Shown here: in pieces, positions 6,036 through 13,970 of the stretch
Numbering within the stretch: the stretch's first letter is position 1
Layout: each line of letters starts with the position of its first letter
DNA from: an uncultured Gemmatimonadota bacterium
GTDB lineage: Bacteria > Gemmatimonadota > Gemmatimonadetes > Gemmatimonadales > Gemmatimonadaceae
Direction: 5' to 3'
DNA: 64,000 nucleotides
Assembly (NCBI GenBank): GCA_903882745.1
Contig: CAIRYG010000011.1
Location: forward strand, 578,988-642,987
Notes under the pieces: model-generated
The model's input: the letters and a program-made list of their open reading frames with translations, nothing else
Told to the model about the DNA's origin: nothing
Database searches by the model: none
Translations under genes and position numbers: made by a program

Positions 6036-8762
6036 ATGACCTCTCCCATCAGCTCCTCGAGTTCCTCGCCCGCCGGCTCCGTTCAGGGGCTCGCGAGCGG
6101 CGTGCAGTGGCAAACGATGGTCGATCAGATCATGGCAGCGGAATCAGCACGAACGCTGTCGCCGGTGCAAAAACGCCAAGCCGCGCTCCAGGCGCAGAGC
6201 ACCGCGTGGCACCAGTTCCAGAGCGTCGTTGGGCAGTTTAAGATTGCCGCGAGCGCACTCCGGAATCCTAGTTCCTTTGATTTGTTTCAGGCGACAGCGG
6301 CGAAGAGTGCCACGTCAGCGCGCGAACTGCTGAGTGTATCCGCCACGACGGGAGCCGTTCCTGCGTCGTATTCCGTTGAGGTGATGTCGCTGGCGAAGGC
6401 GGAGAAGGTCAGCGGGAACGTCGTCGCTGATGCAACCGTCGCGCTTGGGCTCACCGGTCAACTCTCGCTTGGCGGGCGCGCAGTCACTGTTGCGGCGAGC
6501 GATTCACTTTCCAACCTCCGCGACAAGATCAACGCGGCGAACGCGGGGACCACGCCAAGCGGGGTGTCGGCGTCGCTCCTCTCAACGGGCGGTGGCGCGC
6601 GACTCGTGCTCACCAGCGCGAGTGCCGGCTCGTCCGGCGTCGAGATGCTCGACGATGGCAGCGGCACGCTGCAGGCGCTCGGACTGACGGACGGCTCGAC
6701 CGTCACGAACCGCTCCGCTTCGGGCGCGACCCAGAGCAACCGTCTTTCGAGCAGCACCGCGGCGATTGCGACCTTGCTCGGAATTCCACTGCCGGGGCCG
6801 TCGAGCATCCGCGTCAACGGCCAGATCATTCGTGTCGATTTTTCGGTCGATTCGCTGGCGACCGTCGCGCAGAAGATCAACGCCGCCACTGGCGATGCGG
6901 GCTCCGCCTCGTTCAAGTCTGAGGCGTTGAACGGCAGCACCGCCTACCGACTCTCAACGACGGCGACGATCGAAGGGGATCCCGCTGACGCCACCAATAG
7001 CGCCGCAACTCTGGCAGCACTTGGCTTTACGAAGCCTGGTCGCGCCGGGATTACGCAGGTCCTTGGGAGTGCGTCGGCTTTTACAGATGCTACCAGTGGC
7101 GCCTCTGCTGATGCCACCACGCGCCTGTCCGATCTTTCGAGGGATGGGACCTCGATGGCACTCGCGACTGGAGACCAGATTTCCATTGGTGGCACGTCAG
7201 GCGACGGCGCGACGGTCAACAAAACGTTTACGGTAGGCGCGAATAGCACACTTGGCGATCTCCTCACGGCGATCAATGCCTCAGACAGTGGGTTCGGCGC
7301 CAACACGCGATCGGCAAGCGCCGCGATCAGTGCGGGGCATCTTACCCTGACGGACGGCACGGCTGGTGATTCTCGCCTCGCGATGTCGCTGTCGGTGACG
7401 CATGCGTCAGGTGGAACGGACTCGTTCGGCGCACTGTCGGCCAGCTATGGAAGCACGGGACGCAGCCGGCAGCTCGTTGCTGGCGCCGACGCGCAGTTAA
7501 TGATCGACGGGCAGTATGTCACGCGCGGATCCAATACGATCAGTGATGCCATCAGTGGCGTCACGTTGTCACTCACGTCCGCTGAAGTTGGGACCGCGGT
7601 GGACGTGACAATCGCCCGCGATCCTGACGCGATTGCAACGACGTTGACGGATTTTGCGACGTCATACAATGCGGTGCGCTCGTTCATCAACTCGAACGGC
7701 GCGGCGGGCGGACCGCTCGCGAACAACAGCACGCTGCGCTCCATGGGTTCGTCGCTGACGTCGAGTCTCATTAGCAACGTCACCGGATTGTCTGGGAGCT
7801 ACCTCACAGCGGCCACCGCCGGCCTTCAGCACGACTCCAAGGGCACGCTGTCGCTTGATGCGGTCACGTTGAAAGCCAAGCTCGCCACCAACTTCGACGA
7901 CATCAAGCGGCTCTTCACGATGACCGGAGCGCCGTCTGACTCCGAGGTGTCGTTTGTGAGCGCGCGAACCACGGCGAAAGCGACGCAGCCGGCCGCGCCA
8001 TACGCCATTGATATCTCGCGCGTGGCCGCTCCGGCGGATGCCACCGGTGCCGCCTTGACGTCGTACGCGACGTCGGGAGACGCCGACACGATGACCATCA
8101 AGGACAGCGCGACTGGCCTCAATGGCTCGATCAGCCTCGCAAACGGCGACTCGCTCGATACGATTGTGCAGCGATTGAATGGGCTGTTCGGTGCGCAGCG
8201 CATGCGACTGACGGCATCGCGCACCGCAGGCAATCAACTGCGGATCCTCGGAAGCGACGCTGGCTCATCGAGTGGGTTTACGATCGCGTACACCGCCGGT
8301 GCCGGCGGCAATGGGACCGCGGCACTCGGCCTCGCCGCGGGGAGCTACGCGGGTACCGACGTCGTCGGCACGATCAACGGTGTCGCGGGCGTCGGGCGCG
8401 GACAGTTCCTCACCGGCGCGAAGGGCGATGCGAGTGAGGGCGTCACGATTCAGTACACAGGGTCCACGGCGCGGAGCGCGGGGACGTTAGCACTGAGCCT
8501 GGGCGTAGGCGGGCAGCTGGCGTCGATTGCCGACTCGATCTCGGCGACGGGCACCGGCAGTGCGACCACGCAGGCCGACACCGCCGACACCCAAGCGAGC
8601 GCTCTCGACAAGCATATGACGGATATCCAAACGCGACTCGACGCACGCAGGGCCGCGCTCACGAAACAGTTCATCGCCATGGAATCGGCGATGTCAAAAG
8701 CACAGAGCATGGGCAACGCACTGACGTCGCAGATTAACTCGCTTCAGAGTTCGTCGAAGTAG
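6036..8762 (+). CDS. fliD: Filament cap protein FliD, enlarged
   Basis: Filament cap that folds and inserts flagellin at the tip. The 908-residue product is larger than usual FliD (roughly 450-650). The N-terminal FliD region is at about residues 15-115 (LASGVQWQTMVDQIMAAES, then LSVSATTGAVPASYSVEV). The C-terminal region includes LTDFATSYNAVRSFI and LQHDSKGTLSLDAVTLKAKL, and a helical tail with Met/Gln/Ser. Extra length comes from Ser/Thr/Gly-rich repeats of the FliD middle domain type. I start at the ATG at 6036; a GTG at 6009 falls inside the fliC hairpin. fliS and a fliT-like gene follow. Confidence 0.92.
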   Translation: MTSPISSSSSSPAGSVQGLASGVQWQTMVDQIMAAESARTLSPVQKRQAALQAQSTAWHQFQSVVGQFKIAASALRNPSSFDLFQATAAKSATSARELLSVSATTGAVPASYSVEVMSLAKAEKVSGNVVADATVALGLTGQLSLGGRAVTVAASDSLSNLRDKINAANAGTTPSGVSASLLSTGGGARLVLTSASAGSSGVEMLDDGSGTLQALGLTDGSTVTNRSASGATQSNRLSSSTAAIATLLGIPLPGPSSIRVNGQIIRVDFSVDSLATVAQKINAATGDAGSASFKSEALNGSTAYRLSTTATIEGDPADATNSAATLAALGFTKPGRAGITQVLGSASAFTDATSGASADATTRLSDLSRDGTSMALATGDQISIGGTSGDGATVNKTFTVGANSTLGDLLTAINASDSGFGANTRSASAAISAGHLTLTDGTAGDSRLAMSLSVTHASGGTDSFGALSASYGSTGRSRQLVAGADAQLMIDGQYVTRGSNTISDAISGVTLSLTSAEVGTAVDVTIARDPDAIATTLTDFATSYNAVRSFINSNGAAGGPLANNSTLRSMGSSLTSSLISNVTGLSGSYLTAATAGLQHDSKGTLSLDAVTLKAKLATNFDDIKRLFTMTGAPSDSEVSFVSARTTAKATQPAAPYAIDISRVAAPADATGAALTSYATSGDADTMTIKDSATGLNGSISLANGDSLDTIVQRLNGLFGAQRMRLTASRTAGNQLRILGSDAGSSSGFTIAYTAGAGGNGTAALGLAAGSYAGTDVVGTINGVAGVGRGQFLTGAKGDASEGVTIQYTGSTARSAGTLALSLGVGGQLASIADSISATGTGSATTQADTADTQASALDKHMTDIQTRLDARRAALTKQFIAMESAMSKAQSMGNALTSQINSLQSSSK

Positions 8763-8769
8763 TCGATAC
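8762..8769 (+). promoter_or_regulatory. Possible sigma-28 -10 box before fliS
   Basis: GTCGATAC overlaps the fliD stop codon and resembles the GTCGATA cores at flgM and fliC. The matching -35 position (8743-8750, TTCAGAGT) matches only 4 of 8, so this is a weak candidate for a fliS-specific promoter. Confidence 0.25.
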
Positions 8770-8796
8770 TGTGAGAGACACTAACGGAGACGTCGC

Positions 8797-9192
8797 GTGA
8801 GCCAGCCAGGGATGATGACCAACAAGTACCGTGAGACGGAGATTCTCTCGGCCGCGCCTGAGCGGTTGCTGATCATCACGTTCGATGGACTCATCGCCGC
8901 GATGACCAGAGCGCGGGTTGCCGCTGCCGCCTCGCGCTCCGATGTGCTCTTTCCTGCGCTCGAGAAGTCGCGCGATATTCTCGGCGAACTCTTGGCCTCG
9001 CTCGACTTCAATCGCGGTGGCGCCATTGCACGCCAGCTCTCGTCGATCTACGTCTTCCAGCTGAGTCAGCTACAGACCATGGGGATGACGCCGGACGTGC
9101 GGATGCTGGAGCGGCTCACCGCCCAAATTCGTGAGCTCCGTGATGCCTTTGCCGAGATCGCGGCACGTGTGCCGCAGATGGAAGTCGCATGA
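8797..9192 (+). CDS. fliS: Flagellin export chaperone FliS
   Basis: FliS holds the flagellin C-terminus unfolded for export. The 131-residue product has the FliS pattern: NKYRETEILSAAPERLLIITFDGLI, then ILGELLASLDFNRGGAIARQLSSIYVF, a four-helix bundle. I take the GTG at 8797 because GGAG lies 7 bases upstream (8786-8789); the ATG at 8812 is an alternative that would start MMTNKYRE. It lies 34 bases after fliD and overlaps the next gene by 4 bases. Confidence 0.93.
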   Translation: MSQPGMMTNKYRETEILSAAPERLLIITFDGLIAAMTRARVAAAASRSDVLFPALEKSRDILGELLASLDFNRGGAIARQLSSIYVFQLSQLQTMGMTPDVRMLERLTAQIRELRDAFAEIAARVPQMEVA

Positions 9193-9557
9193 ACCCCGCC
9201 GTGATCGCCGAAGATGCCGCGCTGCGTCTGCACGAAGCCGCAGACCTCTGCGATCGTGCGCGCGCCGAAGCCGAGGCGAGCGATGAACAACTAGCGCTGT
9301 CGCTCGAACAGGCGGCGTCGGTGATTGAGTCGATTTCGCCGACGGCGATCCCCACCGGGACATCAGCGCGCCAGCGGGTGGACGAAGCATGCGCCCGCGC
9401 GCTCAAATCACATGCGGCGTTGTTGACGACGATCGCCGAGCGCATGCAGAGCATCCGTCGCGAGCTCGGGCAGCTGAGCCAAGGGGTATCGGCGACCTCC
9501 GGCTACACGACGCGACCCGCGGCATCGCGCGCTCTGGTGGTCGATCGGATCGGCTAG
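9189..9557 (+). CDS. FliT/FlgN-like flagellar chaperone
   Basis: 122 residues, all helical, starting in a 4-base overlap with fliS. The C-terminal stretch MQSIRRELGQLSQGVSATSG followed by Tyr resembles the end of FliT/FlgN-type chaperones (I..EL..L..G..A...Y). FliT normally serves FliD, and the place right after fliD-fliS fits. Sequence identity to classical FliT is not evident by eye, so the name is by position and fold pattern. A clear terminator follows at 9574. Confidence 0.7.
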   Translation: MNPAVIAEDAALRLHEAADLCDRARAEAEASDEQLALSLEQAASVIESISPTAIPTGTSARQRVDEACARALKSHAALLTTIAERMQSIRRELGQLSQGVSATSGYTTRPAASRALVVDRIG

Positions 9558-9569
9558 CTGAGGCGTGAC

Positions 9570-10559
9570 TCAGCCGCCGTCGGCCTTTCGGGCTCGACGG
9601 CGGTATTTTTTTTGCGCCCGTGCCATGGCGGCGCGGAAGCGCCGTTCGAACCCGTCCGGCGCGAACTCGCGCAGTGCCGTCTCACGAGCCGCGGCGCCCA
9701 TCGTGCGCGCCAGTTCGGGGTCGGCGAGCAGACGTTCCGCTGCGCGACGGGCCTCGTCCGGGGTGCGAGCCACGAAGCCGTCGACGCCGTCCGTAACTGG
9801 CGTGCCTGGATGCGCGTTGGTGATCACGGGCAGCCCCGCGGCCATGGCCTCGCAGGTCGACATGTTGAATCCGTCCTCGTAGGACGGATTTGCTGTATGG
9901 ATATAGAACCGGTGCTCCGCGAACAGGCGCTTGAGCGCCTCCCAGTTCTCGGCGGCTTCGACCCCCAGTTCTGGATTGTGCCCGACCAGCGTGACCGGGA
10001 GTCCGTGAAAACTCTGGATGTGGAAGTCCCAGTCGAGAAAGACCTGCTTGGAGACGATATGGTTCGCGACCCGAAGGCCTGCGGCCCGCGCGTAGGTCGG
10101 GGGGAAGTAGTCGTTGACGTCCGCGCTGTGGCGGAGCGCCGTGCCTGGGACCCCCCAGGATCGCCCTTTGAGGTCGGTGACTGCCACCACGTCGGCACCC
10201 TGCAGCGTCAGGTATTGGCGGAGCCGCTCCTGCATCTGCTTGGGTGAGATATCCGCCCCTTGCTGCGCGATCCGGCCTTCAATGGTCTCATGAATGACCA
10301 GCAGCTTGGGAGCGTCGATCGGGGCGGTATCGAGGAGGTCGGTGATGTTGTGACAAATCACCAGATCCCACGGACCGCCAACCCCCGCCAGCGCGTCGGG
10401 GAGTTTCAGGGTGCGTGCGCCCCGCGGGAGGGGGCGCATCCGGGTGTCCCAGCCCGAGACCTGCCGCCCCGGGAGATCCACCACCAGGTGGAGCTCCTCG
10501 TTGAGTCGGTCCAGCTGATGAATCCAGCCTTCGTGACAATTGAGGACAAGCAGTCGCAT
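9570..10559 (-). CDS. GT-B glycosyltransferase (GT4-like)
   Basis: 329 residues, starting MRLLVLNCHEGWIHQL at 10559. The C-terminal half carries the nucleotide-sugar site of retaining GT-B enzymes: NPSYEDGFNMSTCEAMAAGL (about 224-243). The usual E-X7-E is D229-X7-E237 here, though Glu228 is adjacent. It then continues PVITNAHPGTPVTDGVDGFV, typical of GT4. The tail is very basic (KKYRRRARK). It is the only minus-strand gene between fliD and flgB, next to fliC's operon. Flagellin or surface glycan modification is plausible but unproven. No upstream promoter was recognised. Confidence 0.8.
   Translation of the reverse strand: MRLLVLNCHEGWIHQLDRLNEELHLVVDLPGRQVSGWDTRMRPLPRGARTLKLPDALAGVGGPWDLVICHNITDLLDTAPIDAPKLLVIHETIEGRIAQQGADISPKQMQERLRQYLTLQGADVVAVTDLKGRSWGVPGTALRHSADVNDYFPPTYARAAGLRVANHIVSKQVFLDWDFHIQSFHGLPVTLVGHNPELGVEAAENWEALKRLFAEHRFYIHTANPSYEDGFNMSTCEAMAAGLPVITNAHPGTPVTDGVDGFVARTPDEARRAAERLLADPELARTMGAAARETALREFAPDGFERRFRAAMARAQKKYRRRARKADGG
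9574..9613 (+). terminator. Rho-independent terminator of fliD-fliS-fliT-like
   Basis: Stem CCGCCGTCG / CGACGGCGG (9574-9582, 9595-9603), extended inward by GCC/GGC, then TATTTTTTTT. A textbook plus-strand terminator. It lies wholly inside the 3' coding end of the convergent glycosyltransferase gene, whose Lys-rich C-terminus is encoded by the T-run. Confidence 0.9.
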
Positions 10560-10658
10560 GCGGGATGTAACGGAGTTCGGGAGTCGAGGCTTCTGTATTT
10601 TGTGCTTCTCGGGCGTTAGCTTGCAAGGTTCACGCCAAACTTCCGTCAACCAGACTGC

Positions 10659-12140
10659 ATGGCCACGATTCTCTTTGTCGACGATGAACCATCGGTCGAC
10701 ATGATCATCGAAGATACGCTGCAGCGCGCGGGGCATCAGACCGTGGGGTGCCGGAACGTGGGCGAAGCGCTCCAAGTTTTGGCGCGCGGCGATATCGACC
10801 TCATTATCTCCGACTATCGGATGCCGGGAATCTCGGGCATCGAGTTCTTGGGGATCTTGGCGCGTGACGGCATTGACGTCCCGCTCATTATGCTCACGGG
10901 CTACGCGAGCATTGAGCACGCGGTCTCGAGCATCAAAGCCGGCGCAGTCGACTACATCACCAAGCCGGTGCGGCCGCAGCAGCTGCAGTTCGCGGTTGAC
11001 CAGGCACTCGAGTTCGTTCGCCTGCGGCGCGAAAACGAGGCGTTGAAGCGCGAGGTGAACGAGTTCCGGAGTGAGCGGCATATTATCGGCGAGAGTGCCG
11101 CTATTCGGCGCGTGCTCCAGACCGTGACGATGGCCGCCCCGACGCGAGCCACCGTCTTGCTGCAGGGCGAGAGCGGCACCGGTAAGGAACTGTTTGCGCG
11201 CGCGGTCCACGACCAAAGCAATCGGCGTGACCATCCGTTCATCCAACTGAACTGCGCGGCGCTGCCCGAGGGGCTGATCGAAAGCGCCCTTTTTGGCCAT
11301 GAGAAGGGCGCCTTTACAGGGGCCGTGAAGCGCGTCGAAGGCGCGTTCGAGCGCGCCCATCGTGGCACGCTCCTCCTTGACGAGGTCAGCGAAATGCGCC
11401 TGGACTTGCAGGCGAAACTGCTGCGCGTGCTACAGGAGCAGGAGTTTGAGCGGGTCGGCGGAACAGTGCCGATTCGCGTGGATGTGCGCATCATTGCGAC
11501 CACCAACCGTGAACTCGCCTCGGAGGTTGAAGCGGGCACCTTTCGCCGCGACCTGTACTATCGGCTCGGCGTTATCCCGATTCTGATTCCGCCGCTTCGC
11601 GAGCGCAAGGAAGACATCGCGATTCTTGCGCAGCGCTTTGCGGTGCGCACCGCAAGCGAGATTGGGAAGAACATCAACGGGATCGCGCCGGACGCCATTC
11701 AGCTGCTGCAGTCCATGGACTGGGCCGGCAATGTGCGCGAACTGCAGCATGCGGTTGAACGGGCGGTGATTTTCACCACTGAGGGAATTGTCCAGGCCCA
11801 CGCGTTCGACGCCAGCCGGTACGGGCTGACCCCGGCGAGCAGTTCGTCGATTGGCACGTCGTCGCCGGCACTCCTGCCTCCGGTCGTCGACACCGCCGCG
11901 GCCGGTGAGGTCGTCACGCCCGGCACGCCCGTCACAGCCGCGGGGCCGTCTGGGCCGTTTGACCCGTCGTCCCCCGTGTCGCTCGCCCTGCAGTCGTTGA
12001 ACGTGGACGACGCCGAGAAACAGCTGATTGCCCGGGCGCTGGAAGCAGCCGAGGGGAATCGGACCAAGGCCGCCGAACTACTGGGAATCAGTGTGCGAAC
12101 CCTTCGGAATAAGTTGAACACGCCAGGCAAGGACGACTGA
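10659..12140 (+). CDS. Sigma-54-dependent response regulator, probable flagellar master activator
   Basis: NtrC-type activator of 493 residues. The receiver domain (1-120) has acidic D8, D9, E10, phospho-acceptor D52 (IISDYRMPG) and K102. The AAA+ domain has Walker A GESGTGKE (170-177), the sigma-54-contact loop GAFTGA (217-222) and Walker B GTLLLDE (236-242). A Fis-type helix-turn-helix lies at about 450-490 (NRTKAAELLGISVRTLRNKL). It corresponds to FlrC/FleR/FlgR-type regulators. Four sigma-54 sites in this island, one 174 bases downstream before flgB, are its probable targets. A kinase-like gene at 39858 is a candidate partner. rpoN is not in the window. Confidence 0.92.
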   Translation: MATILFVDDEPSVDMIIEDTLQRAGHQTVGCRNVGEALQVLARGDIDLIISDYRMPGISGIEFLGILARDGIDVPLIMLTGYASIEHAVSSIKAGAVDYITKPVRPQQLQFAVDQALEFVRLRRENEALKREVNEFRSERHIIGESAAIRRVLQTVTMAAPTRATVLLQGESGTGKELFARAVHDQSNRRDHPFIQLNCAALPEGLIESALFGHEKGAFTGAVKRVEGAFERAHRGTLLLDEVSEMRLDLQAKLLRVLQEQEFERVGGTVPIRVDVRIIATTNRELASEVEAGTFRRDLYYRLGVIPILIPPLRERKEDIAILAQRFAVRTASEIGKNINGIAPDAIQLLQSMDWAGNVRELQHAVERAVIFTTEGIVQAHAFDASRYGLTPASSSSIGTSSPALLPPVVDTAAAGEVVTPGTPVTAAGPSGPFDPSSPVSLALQSLNVDDAEKQLIARALEAAEGNRTKAAELLGISVRTLRNKLNTPGKDD

Positions 12141-12165
12141 CCGATTACGCGGGTCCAGCCGGTCT

Positions 12166-12198
12166 CCCACGGGGCGGCACAATGTGCCGCCCCGTGGG
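12166..12198 (+). terminator. Strong hairpin after the sigma-54 activator gene
   Basis: Perfect 15-bp stem (CCCACGGGGCGGCAC / GTGCCGCCCCGTGGG) with loop AAT, 26 bases past the stop codon, followed by CGTATAT rather than a T-run. It insulates the activator gene from the flgB promoter. Confidence 0.7.
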
Positions 12199-12313
12199 CG
12201 TATATCCCCGACAGGTCGCTAGGAACGCCGAGCGCCGCTAAATATTCATAAACTGTTGTGAAATAAGGAGATACAAGCATACACCTGACACCGAAAACCC
12301 GGGCGAAATGCTG

Positions 12314-12329
12314 TGGCATCACAGTTGCA
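12314..12329 (+). promoter_or_regulatory. Sigma-54 promoter of the flgB hook-basal body operon
   Basis: TGGCATCACAGTTGCA fits TGGCACR-N4-TTGCW with intact GG-N10-GC spacing; the C after TGGCA is T, and the purine position is C. The start would be near 12341, some 20 bases before the GTG of flgB. AT-rich DNA (12240-12280) lies upstream and could hold activator or IHF sites. Confidence 0.8.
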
Positions 12330-12360
12330 TAAGGGCAGGCATCACCCTCCGGAGCAAACC

Positions 12361-12642
12361 GTGTCAGTGGGCTTCATCGGCAGGACCTCGATGGCCAATC
12401 AACTGAAGTCCGCACTCGATGCGAGCTCAGTGCGCGCGCGCGGGATTGCCGACCGTGTGGCGCAGGCCTCGTCCCAGACGGCCCAGTTTTCCATTCCGGG
12501 ACAGCCGGCGTCGCAGGGTGCTCCGATTGACCTTGAAACCGAAATGGTTGGCCTCGCGGACGAACAGCTCCGCTATGAGGCGACGGCCAAGCTGCTCGAA
12601 AAGACCTACTCTGGGCTGCGCGATGCCCTGCGGGAGAAGTAA
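12361..12642 (+). CDS. flgB: FlgB-like proximal rod protein, unusually short
   Basis: 93 residues from the GTG at 12361 (GGAG at 12351-12354); an ATG at 12391 gives 83. The C-terminal half is FlgB-like: PIDLETEMVGLADEQLRYEA, then LLEKTYSGLRDALREK, matching the family's (V)DLE.EM..LA.N.L.Y. The N-terminal part ALDASSVRARGIADRVAQAS aligns with the rod-protein start, but the hallmark N-(I/L)-AN-x-x-TPGY stretch is missing, and the protein is some 35-40 residues shorter than usual FlgB. It heads the operon directly before flgC, which fixes its identity. Function as the proximal rod is inferred. Confidence 0.8.
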   Translation: MSVGFIGRTSMANQLKSALDASSVRARGIADRVAQASSQTAQFSIPGQPASQGAPIDLETEMVGLADEQLRYEATAKLLEKTYSGLRDALREK

Positions 12643-12645
12643 GCC

Positions 12646-13197
12646 ATGCCAGGCCCGATCAACACCAACGCGAACGGCTCGTCGCAGCGCCCGATGTTCC
12701 GGACGCTCGGCATCGCCTCGACTGGCCTGTTTGCGCAGCGTCTCCGCATGGAGACGATTGCGACGAACATTGCCAACGCCGAGACCACGCGGACCGAAGG
12801 TGGTGGACCGTATCGCCGTCGTATGGTGGAGATGACCTCCGCCGCCGACACTGGCGTTGCCAACGCTGGACCGAACGAAGCCTCCGCCTTGGCGCAGGGT
12901 CGCGGTGCAGCTGCCGCCGCGCTTGCGAGTGCGGACACGACGCTTGCCAATGCGACCGGTCAGGATGTGACGACCGGTGGCGTGAAGGTGACGGGCATCG
13001 TGGAAGACGCCACCGAAGGACCGCTGGTGTACGACCCGAGCCATCCAGACGCCAACCCCGACGGCTACGTGCGCTATCCGAATGTGCGCGTGACCGATGA
13101 AATCGTCGACCTCATGGATGCCAAGCGCATCTATGAGGCGAATGCCACTGTGTTCCAGGCGGCGAAGTCGATGCTTCGCCGCGCCATCGATATCTGA
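12646..13197 (+). CDS. flgC: Proximal rod protein FlgC
   Basis: 183 residues, longer than the usual 135-150. It has the rod motif LGIASTGLFAQRLRMETIATNIANAET (about residues 22-48), and the C-terminal part YVRYPNVRVTDEIVDLMDAKRIYEANATVF is the FlgC signature. The extra length is an Ala-rich insert around residues 70-110. It starts 3 bases after the flgB stop. The rod motif is intact here, in contrast to flgB. Confidence 0.94.
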   Translation: MPGPINTNANGSSQRPMFRTLGIASTGLFAQRLRMETIATNIANAETTRTEGGGPYRRRMVEMTSAADTGVANAGPNEASALAQGRGAAAAALASADTTLANATGQDVTTGGVKVTGIVEDATEGPLVYDPSHPDANPDGYVRYPNVRVTDEIVDLMDAKRIYEANATVFQAAKSMLRRAIDI

Positions 13198-13210
13198 GGA
13201 TCGCCATTCC

Positions 13211-13582
13211 ATGAGCATCAACGCCCTGACCAACACCGCCTCCACGCTGCTCGCGCCGCGCCCGGATACCACCGCCAACGGCGGCATCGGTACACCGTCG
13301 CGTGCGAATGGCGCCAACGGCGCGAACACGCTGGCCACCGCGCTCACCAATGGCGGCGCCAAAGACGCCTACACCGCGTCGTCAGCGACCTCGTCGCTCA
13401 CGGCTCGCGCGCCAGAAGGGACTGACCCGGGCCTCTGGAGTGTGTTGACCTCCGAGGAGCGGAACTTCTTCTCGAAGACTGTGACCTCTGGTCCGCTTAC
13501 CTACAGCCGCGTCATGCTGAGCGGTGCCCGGGCCACACCCGCGCCGGCCGCCCGTGGCGGTCGTATCGACATCCGAGCCTAA
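13211..13582 (+). CDS. Hypothetical protein between flgC and fliE (123 aa)
   Basis: A Thr/Ala/Asn-rich, likely disordered first 75 residues, then a conserved-looking block GLWSVLTSEERNFFSKTV and LTYSR, and a basic tail. It lies 13 bases after flgC and 2 bases before fliE, in the same operon, so a basal-body or export role is likely. It is not FliE, which follows. I recognise no named family. Confidence 0.75.
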   Translation: MSINALTNTASTLLAPRPDTTANGGIGTPSRANGANGANTLATALTNGGAKDAYTASSATSSLTARAPEGTDPGLWSVLTSEERNFFSKTVTSGPLTYSRVMLSGARATPAPAARGGRIDIRA

Positions 13583-13584
13583 TC

Positions 13585-13965
13585 ATGAGCGATCCGATCG
13601 GCGCAGCAGTGTCGCGCTTCACGCAGTCTCTGTCGAGCTCTGGCCTTGGCCAGGGGATGTCGTTGCCCGGTGCAAACCAGGGCGTCGGCGCGGGTCGTCT
13701 TGGTGGCGGTGACTCGACCGCTCGACAGGTCCCGTTGGCCGACGGTCCGTCGTTCGGCGACACCTTGAAGAAGGCGATCAATGATGTCTCCGCCCAGCAG
13801 GACAAGGCGTCGGACACATTGGGCGCGTTTCTGCGTGGCGAGAATGTGGAACTCCATCAGGTGATGGCCGCCACGGAAGAAGCGCAGATCTCGCTGCAGA
13901 TGCTGATCGAAGTCCGCAACAAGTTCACCGATGCGTATAAGTCCCTCGCCAACATGCAGGGCTGA
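13585..13965 (+). CDS. fliE: MS ring-rod junction protein FliE
   Basis: FliE joins the MS ring to the rod and is the first exported subunit. The 126-residue product has a variable, Gly-rich N-terminus and the family C-terminus: SFGDTLKKAINDVSAQQ, then LHQVMAATEEAQISLQMLIE and VRNKFTDAYKSLANMQ. The size is near the family norm (100-110) plus an N-terminal extension. It lies immediately upstream of fliF. Confidence 0.95.
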   Translation: MSDPIGAAVSRFTQSLSSSGLGQGMSLPGANQGVGAGRLGGGDSTARQVPLADGPSFGDTLKKAINDVSAQQDKASDTLGAFLRGENVELHQVMAATEEAQISLQMLIEVRNKFTDAYKSLANMQG

Positions 13966-13970
13966 TCGCA

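Noticed and set aside
10560..11360. Long N-terminal extension of the glycosyltransferase frame
   Set aside because: It lies antisense to the sigma-54 activator AAA+ domain. The GT fold starts MRLLVLNCHEG at 10559.
13211..13582. The 123-aa gene as FliE
   Set aside because: The next gene (13585) has the FliE C-terminal signature; this one does not.
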